64,000 nt of DNA from JBNKWA01 sp050299555 (GTDB lineage: Bacteria > Pseudomonadota > Alphaproteobacteria > Rhodobacterales > Rhodobacteraceae), in assembly GCA_050299555.1 (NCBI GenBank), contig JBNKWA010000076.1, positions 1 to 64,000 of the forward strand. Direction: 5' to 3'. Positions 52,454 to 61,287 of the stretch are shown piece by piece. The stretch's first letter is position 1. Each line of letters begins with the position of its first letter. The notes under the pieces are model-generated. The model was not told the DNA's origin, made no database searches, and saw only the letters and a program-made list of their open reading frames with translations. Both the position numbers and the translations under genes were made by a program.

Positions 52454-53872
52454 ATGAGCGTGGACGTGATCGGAACGACCCAGACCGAGGCCCTGCTTTC
52501 GGACCTCAGGGCCGCGCTGCCGGCCAGGGCGGTGCTGTCGGGCGCCGATGTTCCGGCCCGCAACCGGCACGACACCAGCTTCCTGCCCGATGTGGCGCCG
52601 GTGGCGGTGGTGCGCCCGGACACCGCCGAGGCCATTGCGCTGGCGGTCCGGCTCTGTGCGCGCCATGGCGTTGCCGTGGTGCCGCAGGGCGGGCTGACCG
52701 GGCTGGCCGGCGGCAGCCACCCCATCGCCGGCGCCGTCGCCCTGTCGCTGGAGCGGTTCCAGGGCGTCGAGGAGATCGACGCCGTGGCCGCAACGATGAC
52801 GGTCCGTGCCGGCACCCCGCTGGAGACGGTCCAGACCGCCGCCGCCCAGGCCGGCTTCTATGTCCCGCTCGATCTCGGTGCCCGCGGCTCCTGCCAGATC
52901 GGCGGCAATCTCGGCACCAATGCCGGCGGTAACCGGGTGATCCGCTACGGCATGGCCCGCGAGATGGTGCTGGGCCTCGAATACGTGCTGGCGGACGGGA
53001 CCCTGGTCTCGGGTCTGAACAAGATGATCAAGAACAACGCCGGCTATGATCTGAAGCAGCTCTTTCTGGGCTCGGAAGGCACCCTCGGCATCATCACCCG
53101 GGCGGTGCTGAAGCTGCAGCCGCAGCCGGGCTGCGTGAACGCCGCCTTGTGCGGCGTCGCCAGCTTCGACGATGTGGTCGCGCTTCTGACCTCGGCACGC
53201 CGCGGGCTCGGGCCGATGCTGTCGGCCTTCGAGGTGATGTGGCCCGACTACTGGCGCGAGGCCACCGAGACAGTCAAGGGCGTCCGCAAGCCCATCCCCG
53301 GCGCGCACGGCTTTTTCGTCCTGGTCGAAGCGCAGGGCCTCGACGCCGAGATCGACGGGGCGCGGTTCATGTCCTGGATCGAGAAACAGTTCGAGGCCGG
53401 CCACATTGAGGATGCGGCCATTGCCCAGACCATGCAGGACATTGCCGATTTCTGGCGCACCCGCGATGCCGCCGGCGAGTTCCAGACCGTGCTCGGCCCC
53501 CACTGCGCCTTCGACATCGGCCTGCCGGTGGCCAAGATGGACGAGTTTGCCCGCACCTGCCGGGCGCGCCTGACCCGGGCCATGCCCCTGGCGCTGTCGG
53601 TCTATTATGGCCATATCGGCGACGGCAACATGCACATCGTCGCGCTCGACCGGGCCCGAAAAGAGCCGCCCATGGACGAGATCGCCGCCGTCGTCTACGA
53701 CACCGTGCGCGAATTCGGCGGCACCGTCTCGGCGGAACATGGGATCGGCCTGTTGAAGAAGAAATACCTCTCCTATACGCGCAGCGCCGAGGAAGTGGCG
53801 CTGATGGCCCGGCTGAAACGGGCGCTCGACCCGCAAGGCCTTCTCAATCCCGGCAAGGTGATCGACCCATGA
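52454..53872 (+). CDS. FAD-binding 2-hydroxyacid oxidase (GlcD/D-lactate dehydrogenase type)
   Basis: A 472-aa flavoprotein. The FAD PP-loop is PQGGLTGLAGGS, with GGNLGTNAGGNR and GSEGTLGII after it. The C-terminal FAD-oxidase cap holds GHIGDGNMH (metal/substrate histidines) and EHGIGLLKK. Oxidises a D-2-hydroxyacid to the 2-oxoacid, passing electrons to quinone or a carrier. Start at 52454; the frame reaches 52388. Stop overlaps the aldolase start. Confidence 0.93.
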   Translation: MSVDVIGTTQTEALLSDLRAALPARAVLSGADVPARNRHDTSFLPDVAPVAVVRPDTAEAIALAVRLCARHGVAVVPQGGLTGLAGGSHPIAGAVALSLERFQGVEEIDAVAATMTVRAGTPLETVQTAAAQAGFYVPLDLGARGSCQIGGNLGTNAGGNRVIRYGMAREMVLGLEYVLADGTLVSGLNKMIKNNAGYDLKQLFLGSEGTLGIITRAVLKLQPQPGCVNAALCGVASFDDVVALLTSARRGLGPMLSAFEVMWPDYWREATETVKGVRKPIPGAHGFFVLVEAQGLDAEIDGARFMSWIEKQFEAGHIEDAAIAQTMQDIADFWRTRDAAGEFQTVLGPHCAFDIGLPVAKMDEFARTCRARLTRAMPLALSVYYGHIGDGNMHIVALDRARKEPPMDEIAAVVYDTVREFGGTVSAEHGIGLLKKKYLSYTRSAEEVALMARLKRALDPQGLLNPGKVIDP

Positions 53873-54654
53873 ACCCGCTCAAGTCCCGGCTTGCCGCCGG
53901 GGAATTCGTGACCGCCGCATGGGCGGAACTCGGCAACCCCGACGCTGCCGAGATCCTGGTTCGCCACGGCTGGTCGGTGATCGTCATCGATGGCGAGCAC
54001 GGCACCGGTGGGCTCGAGGACTGGGTGGCCACGGCGCGGGCCGTCGAGGCCGCCGGTGGCGAGGCGGTGCTCCGGGTGCCCGATGGCAGCGACACGATGC
54101 TGAAACGGGTGCTCGACCGCGGTTTCAGGTCGCTGATCGTGCCCATGGTCAACACCGCCGAGCAGGCCGGAGCCATTGCCGCCTCGTGCCGGTATCCGCC
54201 GCTGGGCCGGCGCGGCTATGCGGCGCCCATCGTCCGCGCCTCGGGCTTCGGGGCCCGGCCGGCCTATGCACGTGACGAGGCGCATGACGACCTGCTGCTG
54301 ATGGTTCAGTGCGAGCACGCCGATGCCGTCGACAATTTTGCGGCGATCGCGGCCGTGCCGGGCATCGACATGATCTTCGTCGGGCCCAACGATCTGGCCG
54401 GCTCCGTGGGCAAGCTGGAGCGTCTGACCGACGCCGAGCCCCAGGCCCTGCTCGCCCGCATCGAGGCGGCGGCGGCCGCGTCGGGAACGCCGCTCGGCAC
54501 CATCGTCGGTGCCGGTCGCGGCTGGAACGACCTCAAGCGTCTGGGCTACCGGCTCGCGGTCGGTCCCAACGACATCTCGCTGCTGATCGCCGGCGCGGCC
54601 GCGGCGGCGCGGGATCGCGACGAAGGGCTGGCCGGCGGCCACAAGGCAGCCTGA
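53869..54654 (+). CDS. HpcH/HpaI family class-II aldolase
   Basis: A 261-aa metal-dependent aldolase. Conserved pieces: IDGEHGTGG (metal and catalytic residues), LVRVP-like VLRVPDG, LIVPMVNT, MVQCEHADAV, and MIFVGPNDLAGS. It cleaves 2-oxo-4-hydroxyacids to pyruvate and an aldehyde. As the last gene of the operon it fits after the hydroxyacid oxidase. About 95 bp beyond it lies the left guaA-like repeat. Confidence 0.94.
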   Translation: MNPLKSRLAAGEFVTAAWAELGNPDAAEILVRHGWSVIVIDGEHGTGGLEDWVATARAVEAAGGEAVLRVPDGSDTMLKRVLDRGFRSLIVPMVNTAEQAGAIAASCRYPPLGRRGYAAPIVRASGFGARPAYARDEAHDDLLLMVQCEHADAVDNFAAIAAVPGIDMIFVGPNDLAGSVGKLERLTDAEPQALLARIEAAAAASGTPLGTIVGAGRGWNDLKRLGYRLAVGPNDISLLIAGAAAAARDRDEGLAGGHKAA

Positions 54655-54749
54655 CCGATCCGGGGGTTAGGCTTGCCGGCGGCGGTGCCAGTGGGTGGGC
54701 CGTTCCCGCGCGGTGCGCGGGGGCCTGACGCCGCCCGCGACGCACCGGC

Positions 54750-54767
54750 TCACTCCCACTCGATGGT
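54750..54767. repeat. Left attachment-site copy (guaA 3' end duplicate)
   Basis: TCACTCCCACTCGATGGT, identical over 18 bp to the last six codons of guaA (complement), with sequences diverging on both sides. Probable attL/attR of an integrated segment. Confidence 0.75.
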
Positions 54768-55571
54768 CAACAGGCTTGAGTTTGCATTGTAACTATTGGG
54801 CTTTCTTCCCAAGGTTCACACCCATACCAACTGCGATACCACCAAGCCACGGGGGCTGGATTCGTGGATTCTACACGACGGTCCTTCCCGCCATCACCGC
54901 GTTCGGATCATAAACGAGCGCCGCGAAAATGCAGATTGTGAGGGTCTGGGGGCGCAACACCTCAACTCAGGGTCGGGGACCACGACAGACGGAAACTTCG
55001 CTGTGGCTCGAGCGAACGGCAGCAAGGGGGCCGCTTTCGGACTGGCAGTTTCCGGCTCGCCGCCCTACCGAAGGGGACATTCATGGAAGGGGCACCCGAC
55101 GTCGCTTCCCGGCCCTTAGCCGCCGTTCGATGCCGCGCGCTGCGAGGGCGCAGTTTCCTTGAAGCGGCCGTTCGCGCGTGGTTGCAGCATTTGGGCGCCG
55201 CCAACGTCCGGTGTGCGGACAAGGCTTCCGTTGGCCATGTATTAATCATGGGCAGGTTCCGGCCCTTACCGGACAACCATCGGAGGCGTCGGCGCTGCGG
55301 TGCAGCCCATCGAACCGGACCTTGATCGATCGTGCACAGCCGAAGCAATGATGCCGCAATGCGGCAAATGTCCGGTCAGTCCCGTCGTTACCATCCCGGC
55401 AATGGAAAATCGTTCGATCAATTGTTGCCCCACCAGGAGAGATTGGTGATTGCCTGGGACACGGTCACGCAATCTCGAAGGCATCTTCCCGGTCCCCAGT
55501 GTCCAGGAGCGGTATCTCAGCCCAAGAAGATCGCCCCCTCATCGGCATGCTGAGAGCGAAACCCGTCCCAA
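54768..55571. other. Gene-poor 0.8-kb stretch inside the left island end
   Basis: No open frame here has a convincing start, ribosome site or recognisable product. Only short, Arg/Ser/Pro-rich chance ORFs occur (for example 54962-55348 minus, 55332-55553 plus). Composition is mixed and includes AT-richer patches such as 54780-54910. It may hold remnants of integration functions, but none could be identified. Confidence 0.6.
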
Positions 55572-56372
55572 TCAGTCTTCCTTGGCCAGCTCTTCGGCTC
55601 GGACACGCGCGGCAGCAACACCCCGCCGACACAAAGCGGACAGCCCAGCTTCGGCTTCGAACACGGCAAGTCCCGCTTCTGTCGTGCCGCCCTTGCTTGT
55701 AACCGCCTGCTTCAGTTCCAGCGCAGTGCGTGCATCGGAGTGGAGGAGTTCTGCGGCCCCAAGCAGCGTCTGCCGTACCAGCGTGCCAGCCAGTGTGTCG
55801 GGCAAGCCTTCGGCCTTGGCTGCTTCTGTCATGTAGTGTGCGAAGGCAAAGATGTAGCCTGGACCGCTGCCGGCAACAGCTGTGACGCTGTCGATCTGGT
55901 CCTCGCCGTCGAGCCATTCGAACTGGCCCGAGCCCTCGAAGATATCCAACACCAATGCCTTGTCCGCTTCGGAGATCGTTTCCCGAGCGACTCCCACGGT
56001 CATGCCCCGCGCGACAAGAGCGGGGAGGTTCGGCATCGTGCGGACGACCCGGTCGGTCCCGAGTTTGGCCTGCATCCTGTCCAGCGTCACGCCAGCCATG
56101 ATCGAGATCAGCGCACCGCAGTTCCTGGGCAGAGCGAATCCGTGCAGCGCATGGAACTGTTGCGGCTTGATAGCGAGCACGGTCGCGTCGAAGCTCTCGC
56201 CGGCTACGACCTCAAGCTCCGTATGGAACCGGACCCCGTCAGCAGGCAAAAGCCCACGTGCACGCTCGACGTCGGGATCGATCACGGTGATTTCGACTGC
56301 TGGCAGCTTGCGCAGCGCACCAGCTGCAATTGCTGCGCCCATGTTGCCGCAGCCGATGAAGAGAATTCGCAT
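55572..56372 (-). CDS. proC: Pyrroline-5-carboxylate reductase
   Basis: A 266-aa NAD(P)H-dependent enzyme making proline from pyrroline-5-carboxylate. N-terminal FIGCGNMGAAI is the dinucleotide motif; the ProC signature region AVAGSGPGYIFAFA and SKGGTTEAGL are present in the C-terminal dimerisation domain. It is the last gene of the island operon, 12 bp after the ClC gene. A housekeeping proC probably exists elsewhere, so this copy may serve a related cyclic imine. Confidence 0.93.
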   Translation of the reverse strand: MRILFIGCGNMGAAIAAGALRKLPAVEITVIDPDVERARGLLPADGVRFHTELEVVAGESFDATVLAIKPQQFHALHGFALPRNCGALISIMAGVTLDRMQAKLGTDRVVRTMPNLPALVARGMTVGVARETISEADKALVLDIFEGSGQFEWLDGEDQIDSVTAVAGSGPGYIFAFAHYMTEAAKAEGLPDTLAGTLVRQTLLGAAELLHSDARTALELKQAVTSKGGTTEAGLAVFEAEAGLSALCRRGVAAARVRAEELAKED

Positions 56373-56384
56373 GTGCGGGTCCTT

Positions 56385-58148
56385 TCAGTGTCGCGCTGGG
56401 TAGAGGCGCTTGTTCGTTTCCTCGGCATAGCGCCGAAGGCAGTAGTGTTCGCTGAGGGTGCCCAGCACGCGCATGTCGCTGGCCAATACGGCAAGCGTGT
56501 CGGCCTCGTTGCGGGCAAAGGCATTGATGGCGTCGTGCACGGTCTGTTCGGGTCGCAGCCAGGCGGATTTGTACAGGGCGATGTCGGCGACGCGCTCTTT
56601 CGGGTCCTGCCCGTCCGAGTGCAAATCGGTCATCTGGCAAATGCCGGCGTAGCTGTCGGTTTCGTCCAGCAGGGGCACCGCCTTGGTCGATCCCAACGGA
56701 AAGCGCCGCCGCGCCTCAGCGATGGTTGCGGTTGTGGCCAGCGTGTTTGACGTGCGCCGCATGAGCCGCCCAACGGTGAGATCGCGGATCCAGCCGACGT
56801 CGGTGGCCGAGCGGATGGTCTCTCCGCGCAGATGGAAGCGCCAGGTGGAGAAGCTGAAGCCGAAGAACTGCCGGACGATCGAGGTCGAAAGCAGCGCCGA
56901 GAAGAGCACCGCGAGCGCGAGCGGGAGGCTCTGGGTCATTTCGAGGGCGAGGAAACTCATCGCCATGGGCGCGCCGATGATCGAGGTGGCGAGCGCGCAC
57001 ATGCCGACCACGGCAAAAATAACGATTGGAACCTGCAGGCCGAAGGCCAGCATCCAGCCGATGGCGAAGACCTTGCCCAAGATCGCTCCGAGCAGCAGCG
57101 AGGCAAAGAAGAGGCCACCGCGGAAGCCCGAGCCCAGCGAGACGATCGAGGCCACGATCTTCAGCCCGAAGACCGCCAGCAGCGCCCAGGCCGTCATGTT
57201 GGAGCCGAGCACGAGGGTCATCGCGCCATGACCCGAGGACAGCACCTGCGGCGAGATGAGCGTGAGAGCCCCGACGGCGAAGCCTCCTATCATCGGCTGG
57301 GTCCATCCGGGGATCGCGCTCTTACCGAAGAGCTTCTCCATCAGTGCCACCGAGCGCATGACTGCGATGCCGACGCCCGCGGCAAGCACCGCCAGCAAGG
57401 CAATGGGAAGATAGCCCTCCACGGGGATCTGGCCGGCAAAGAAGAGGCTGGGGCTTGGGCTGTCGGCAAGCAGCCGTGCAACGGCGGTGGCCGCTATGGA
57501 GGCTGCCAGCACCGGCAGCAGCGCCACCACTGTGTAGGTCGCCAGCACCAGCTCGAAGGCGTAGAACGCCCCGGCCAGCGGGGCATCGAAGGCCGCCGCG
57601 ATGGCGCCGGCGGCCCCGGCGGCCACCAGCTGGCGCAGGTCCTCTCGCCGCAGGCGCAGGCGTTGCCCGAGCCAAGAAGCGCCGCCCGAGGCCACCTGCG
57701 TGTAGGCCGCCTCCATACCGACAGAGCCGCCGAAGCCGCTCGACAGGACAGTCTGCGCAGTGATGTAGAGGCTGCCGGGAATGCCGATCTTGCCGCCGCC
57801 AACCGCATTGGCCTCGATCGGGTCGGCGACACGGCGGAACCAGCGCCGGCCGATAAGGTAGCTCAGTCCGACGAGCACCCCGCCCGCGACCGGCCCGGCA
57901 AAGGACCGCAGGGGATCGAGCTCAGCCGCCCCGCTCACCGGATCTTCGGAACCAAAGACCCAGAGGCCCATCAGGTGGATCACTTCCTGCATCCCGACCA
58001 CCGCCAGCCCCGAAAGGAGCCCGACGATGGCCGCGAGCGCAGTATAGGCTATTTCATTGCGCCGGATCAGCGTTCGCAGGCGGAACGGGGCGAAAAGCCG
58101 GCGCAAGGCCGACCGCCTGCGAAGGGGGCGCAAGCGATCGGCCATCAC
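56385..58148 (-). CDS. ClC family chloride channel/exchanger with CBS domains
   Basis: A 587-aa membrane protein with the ClC fold (residues 30-430) and a C-terminal CBS-pair region (about 450-580, VGRLMRRTSNTLA onwards). The ion-filter motif is GSGFGGSVGMEAAYTQ; the gating glutamate aligns with Glu146, though the family's GREGP is GMEAA here. Likely moves chloride or another anion in exchange for protons. It abuts the aminotransferase-like gene without a gap, an odd partner for an amino-acid operon. Confidence 0.92.
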   Translation of the reverse strand: MMADRLRPLRRRSALRRLFAPFRLRTLIRRNEIAYTALAAIVGLLSGLAVVGMQEVIHLMGLWVFGSEDPVSGAAELDPLRSFAGPVAGGVLVGLSYLIGRRWFRRVADPIEANAVGGGKIGIPGSLYITAQTVLSSGFGGSVGMEAAYTQVASGGASWLGQRLRLRREDLRQLVAAGAAGAIAAAFDAPLAGAFYAFELVLATYTVVALLPVLAASIAATAVARLLADSPSPSLFFAGQIPVEGYLPIALLAVLAAGVGIAVMRSVALMEKLFGKSAIPGWTQPMIGGFAVGALTLISPQVLSSGHGAMTLVLGSNMTAWALLAVFGLKIVASIVSLGSGFRGGLFFASLLLGAILGKVFAIGWMLAFGLQVPIVIFAVVGMCALATSIIGAPMAMSFLALEMTQSLPLALAVLFSALLSTSIVRQFFGFSFSTWRFHLRGETIRSATDVGWIRDLTVGRLMRRTSNTLATTATIAEARRRFPLGSTKAVPLLDETDSYAGICQMTDLHSDGQDPKERVADIALYKSAWLRPEQTVHDAINAFARNEADTLAVLASDMRVLGTLSEHYCLRRYAEETNKRLYPARH

Positions 58149-59063
58149 TCAGGCCTGGATGTAGGCTTGGTAGAGATCGTTCATCTTGGCCGTCATCGGA
58201 CCAGGCTTGCCCGTACCGATGGGACGACCATCAATGGTGGTTACAGGGGTAATTCCGCCGAGCGTGCCGGTGCAGAAGGCCTCATCCGCGGAATAGACCT
58301 CTGCGAGGGTGAAGGGCGCTTCACGGACAGTGAGCCCCGCATCCTTCCAGACCTTGATGGCCTTCTTGCGGGTGATGCCGTTGAAACAGGTCATGCCATC
58401 CGAAGTCCAAAGTTCGTCGCCGCGGATGATAAAGAAGTTGGTCGAGTTGCAAGATGCCACGAAACCGCGATCATCGAGCATCAACGCCTCATCCGCGCCC
58501 ATGTTGATCGCCTGGATCAGCGCCTGGATAAAATTGAGCCGACTGTGCGAGTTCAGACGCAGGTCGAAGACATCGGGGGTCGAGCAGCGGATCGTCGAGG
58601 TCATCAGCTTTAGCCCCTTGGCTTTCAGCTCGGGATTGGGCTGCTTCCATTCCGCGACGATGACAATTGTGGCGCTACCAACAATAAAGCGCGGGTCCTG
58701 GTTCGGGGTCGACTTGCGTCCACGCGAGATCATCATGCGGATGTGGACACCGTCTTCCATCTTGTTGTGGCGCAGGCATTTCCAGATTTCCTCGACCAGC
58801 CCCGCCTTGTCGAAGCCTATTTCAAGCTGAATGGAGCGTGCACCTTCAAAAATGCGGTCGATGTGCTCGTCGATGGCAAGGAGCTTGCCGTTGATCAGGC
58901 GGATTCCTTCCCAGACACCATCGCCAAGCACGAAGCCCGCGTCGAAGATCGAGACCTTGGCCTCGTCCCGGCTGAAGAACTCACCGTTAACATAGATTTC
59001 CACACCGTCGTTGCGTGGGTCTTTCACGTAGCTCTGGGAAGAGGAATTGCTGAGGGGTGTCAT
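58149..59063 (-). CDS. Class-IV aminotransferase-like protein lacking the expected PLP lysine
   Basis: A 304-aa protein of the BCAT/D-amino-acid aminotransferase fold: YVNGEFFSRDEAKVSIFD and LGDGVWEGIR at the start, MGADEALMLDD and the VASCNSTNFF loop in the middle, GITPVTTIDGR near the end. At the place where relatives have the PLP-binding Lys (K-S-L-N-Y) this one reads N-S-H-S-R-L-N, and there is no Lys between about residues 155 and 240. It may be a divergent subfamily with another Lys, or not a PLP transaminase. Between ClC (no gap) and the ABC ATPase (25 bp). Confidence 0.82.
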   Translation of the reverse strand: MTPLSNSSSQSYVKDPRNDGVEIYVNGEFFSRDEAKVSIFDAGFVLGDGVWEGIRLINGKLLAIDEHIDRIFEGARSIQLEIGFDKAGLVEEIWKCLRHNKMEDGVHIRMMISRGRKSTPNQDPRFIVGSATIVIVAEWKQPNPELKAKGLKLMTSTIRCSTPDVFDLRLNSHSRLNFIQALIQAINMGADEALMLDDRGFVASCNSTNFFIIRGDELWTSDGMTCFNGITRKKAIKVWKDAGLTVREAPFTLAEVYSADEAFCTGTLGGITPVTTIDGRPIGTGKPGPMTAKMNDLYQAYIQA

Positions 59064-59088
59064 GGTCTTGCCTTGAAGTCAGGGTTGA

Positions 59089-59862
59089 TCAGAATGCGAA
59101 TTCGCCGAAACGGCGAAGGAAGTCTTTGGTGCGCGTCTTTGTCGGGTTCTTTAGAACCTCGTCTGGCGTTCCAACCTCGTGGAAGACGCCCTCGGCGAGA
59201 AAAATCACCTTGGTGGCGAAGTGATAGGCGAAGCCGAGTTCATGGGTGACGAGAAGCATGGTGCGCCCTTCTTCGGCCAGCTGCTTGATGACACGCAGAA
59301 CCTCGCCCACCAGTTCGGGATCGAGCGAGGAGGTCGGTTCGTCGAAAAGCAGGATCTCGGGCTGCATCGACAGCGCGCGAGCGATCGCGACGCGCTGCTG
59401 CTGACCGCCGGAAAGGCGCCCGGGCCAGGCGTCGTGCTTTTCCGACAGGCCGACCTTGGCAAGCTCGGCCTCGGCGACCTTGCGCGCCTCAAGCTTGGAC
59501 ATGCCCTTCACCGTCACCAGTCCCTCCATGACGTTGTCGAGAACGCTCATGTGGGGGAAAAGGTTGAATTGCTGGAACACCATGCCGAGCCTTTCGCGCA
59601 CCTGGCACAGCTGCTTCTCGGGATAGGTGACGGTGCCTTTCTTCTCGACACCGATGCGGGTGCCGTCGAGCCAGATCTCGCCCTCGCTCAACGTTTCCAT
59701 GAAGTTCATGCAGCGCAGGAAGGTGGACTTGCCGGAGCCAGAGCCGCCGATGATCGCGATGCGCTCGCCCGGCTCGACGGAAAAATCGATTCCCTTGAGC
59801 ACGTGGTGGTCGCCGAACCGCTTGTGCAGGCCCTTGATTTCCAGAATTGGTTTGCCGGTCAT
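59089..59862 (-). CDS. Amino-acid ABC transporter ATP-binding protein (GlnQ/HisP type)
   Basis: A 257-aa ATPase with Walker A GGSGSGKST, signature LSGGQQQRVAIARA, Walker B ILLFDEPTSSLDPE and switch His in VTHELGFA. Drives a polar amino-acid importer with the two permeases upstream. Confidence 0.97.
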   Translation of the reverse strand: MTGKPILEIKGLHKRFGDHHVLKGIDFSVEPGERIAIIGGSGSGKSTFLRCMNFMETLSEGEIWLDGTRIGVEKKGTVTYPEKQLCQVRERLGMVFQQFNLFPHMSVLDNVMEGLVTVKGMSKLEARKVAEAELAKVGLSEKHDAWPGRLSGGQQQRVAIARALSMQPEILLFDEPTSSLDPELVGEVLRVIKQLAEEGRTMLLVTHELGFAYHFATKVIFLAEGVFHEVGTPDEVLKNPTKTRTKDFLRRFGEFAF

Positions 59863-59879
59863 GAGAGTTCCTTTCCGGG

Positions 59880-60545
59880 TCAGTTGGACCGCGCCAGGTG
59901 CTTTTCGAGGCGCCCTGCTAGGAAGGTGCCGGGGTAGATCAGGACGAAGTAGATGAAAGCCACCGCCGTCAGGATCTCGAAGGGTCGGTAGTATGTCGAG
60001 GACAACAGGCGGCCTTGGTACATCAGTTCATGCACCGAGATCACCGAGGCCAGCGAGGACATCTTTGCCACCTCGATCGTGCGGTTGGTGAAAGCTGGTA
60101 GCATGCGCTTGATCACCTGCGGCAGGATCACTCGGCGCATGGCCTGCCCGCGGGTCATGCCAATGGCAAGCGCGCCCTCCATCTGGCCGCGATGGATCGA
60201 CTTGATGCCGCCGCGGAAGATCTCCGAGGCATAGGCCGACGTGTTGAGCGTCAACCCGAGCAGTGCTGCGGCATATGGGCTGAGTTGCACGCCGATGAGG
60301 ATCGGGAAGGCGTAGTAAAACCAGATCAGCTGGATCAGCACCGGTGTGTCGCGGAAGAGCTCTACATAGACGAGGCCGCTGCCGCGGATCCAGCCGCTGC
60401 GCGCCAGCCGCGCCTGTGCCAGCAGGAAGCCACCCGCGAGGCCAATGACGATGGAGGGGATCCAGATCTGGATGGTGACCCAGAGCCCGCGCAGCAGGAC
60501 AATCCAGTTGTCGGTAACGATGCTGAAGTCGGGGACGTAATTCAT
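59880..60545 (-). CDS. Amino-acid ABC transporter permease (first of pair)
   Basis: A 221-aa HisM/GlnP-type permease with about five helices. It has the early GLWVTIQI start motif and the ATPase-contact EAA loop (EGALAIGMTRGQAMRRVILPQ). The first of two paralogous permeases, 11 bp after the other. Confidence 0.95.
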   Translation of the reverse strand: MNYVPDFSIVTDNWIVLLRGLWVTIQIWIPSIVIGLAGGFLLAQARLARSGWIRGSGLVYVELFRDTPVLIQLIWFYYAFPILIGVQLSPYAAALLGLTLNTSAYASEIFRGGIKSIHRGQMEGALAIGMTRGQAMRRVILPQVIKRMLPAFTNRTIEVAKMSSLASVISVHELMYQGRLLSSTYYRPFEILTAVAFIYFVLIYPGTFLAGRLEKHLARSN

Positions 60546-60555
60546 CGTGGCGTCC

Positions 60556-61221
60556 TTACTGGTAGGCCGTCAGCCGGGCTTCGACGAGGCGGGCGAGCTG
60601 ACTGGCTGTAACCAGCAGCACGAGGTACATCAGCGCGATGGTCGTGTAGACTTCGAGCGGGCGGAAAGTCTCAGCGTTCACCAGCATTGCCTGGTAGAGC
60701 AGGTCTGCGTAGGCAAGCGTCGATGCCAATGCAGTGGTTTTCAGCAACTCGAAGCTTCGTTCGATGAACGGAGGCACCATACGAGAGATAGCCTGCGGCA
60801 CGACCACGCGGCGCATGAGCGCGGAATGGGTCATGCCGAGCGCCCGCCCGCCTTCCCACTGGCCGCGCTCGATCGAAACGATGCCGCCTCGGAAAACTTC
60901 GGCATAAAAGGCGCCAGATTGGGTCGACAGCGCCAGAACCGCGGCGAAATAGGGATCGAGGCTGATGGCCAGCATCACCGGCAGCGCGTAAAAAAACCAG
61001 AAGAAGTGAACAATGGGTGGTGTATTCCGGTAGAACTCGATGAAGACAAGCGCCGGGATCTTTAGCCACTTGCGTGTCGAGAGGCGCATCATCGCGAGGA
61101 CGAGTCCGACGAGGACGCCCAGCACGATCGAAACAGCGGCGATCTTGACGGTGTTGACCATTCCCAGTGCGAGCATGTCGAAGCGCTCAAGAACCGGGCC
61201 GAAATCCCAGGAGTAGTCCAT
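60556..61221 (-). CDS. Amino-acid ABC transporter permease (second of pair)
   Basis: A 221-aa HisQ/GlnP-type permease: TVKIAAVSIVLGVLVGL, PPIVHFFWFFYALP and the EAA loop EGGRALGMTHSALMRRVVVPQ in part. Heterodimerises with the permease at 59880. Confidence 0.95.
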   Translation of the reverse strand: MDYSWDFGPVLERFDMLALGMVNTVKIAAVSIVLGVLVGLVLAMMRLSTRKWLKIPALVFIEFYRNTPPIVHFFWFFYALPVMLAISLDPYFAAVLALSTQSGAFYAEVFRGGIVSIERGQWEGGRALGMTHSALMRRVVVPQAISRMVPPFIERSFELLKTTALASTLAYADLLYQAMLVNAETFRPLEVYTTIALMYLVLLVTASQLARLVEARLTAYQ

Positions 61222-61287
61222 GTGCCGACTTTCGTTCGGTCAGCGGGGGCGCGGACCTGCCGTCTGGCGGCGGGTCCGCACTTGGTC

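Noticed and set aside
54962..55348. 128-codon minus-strand frame in the gap before proC
   Set aside because: Arg/Pro/Cys-rich without start signal or recognisable domain; treated as chance in a gene-poor stretch, though a degenerate element is possible.
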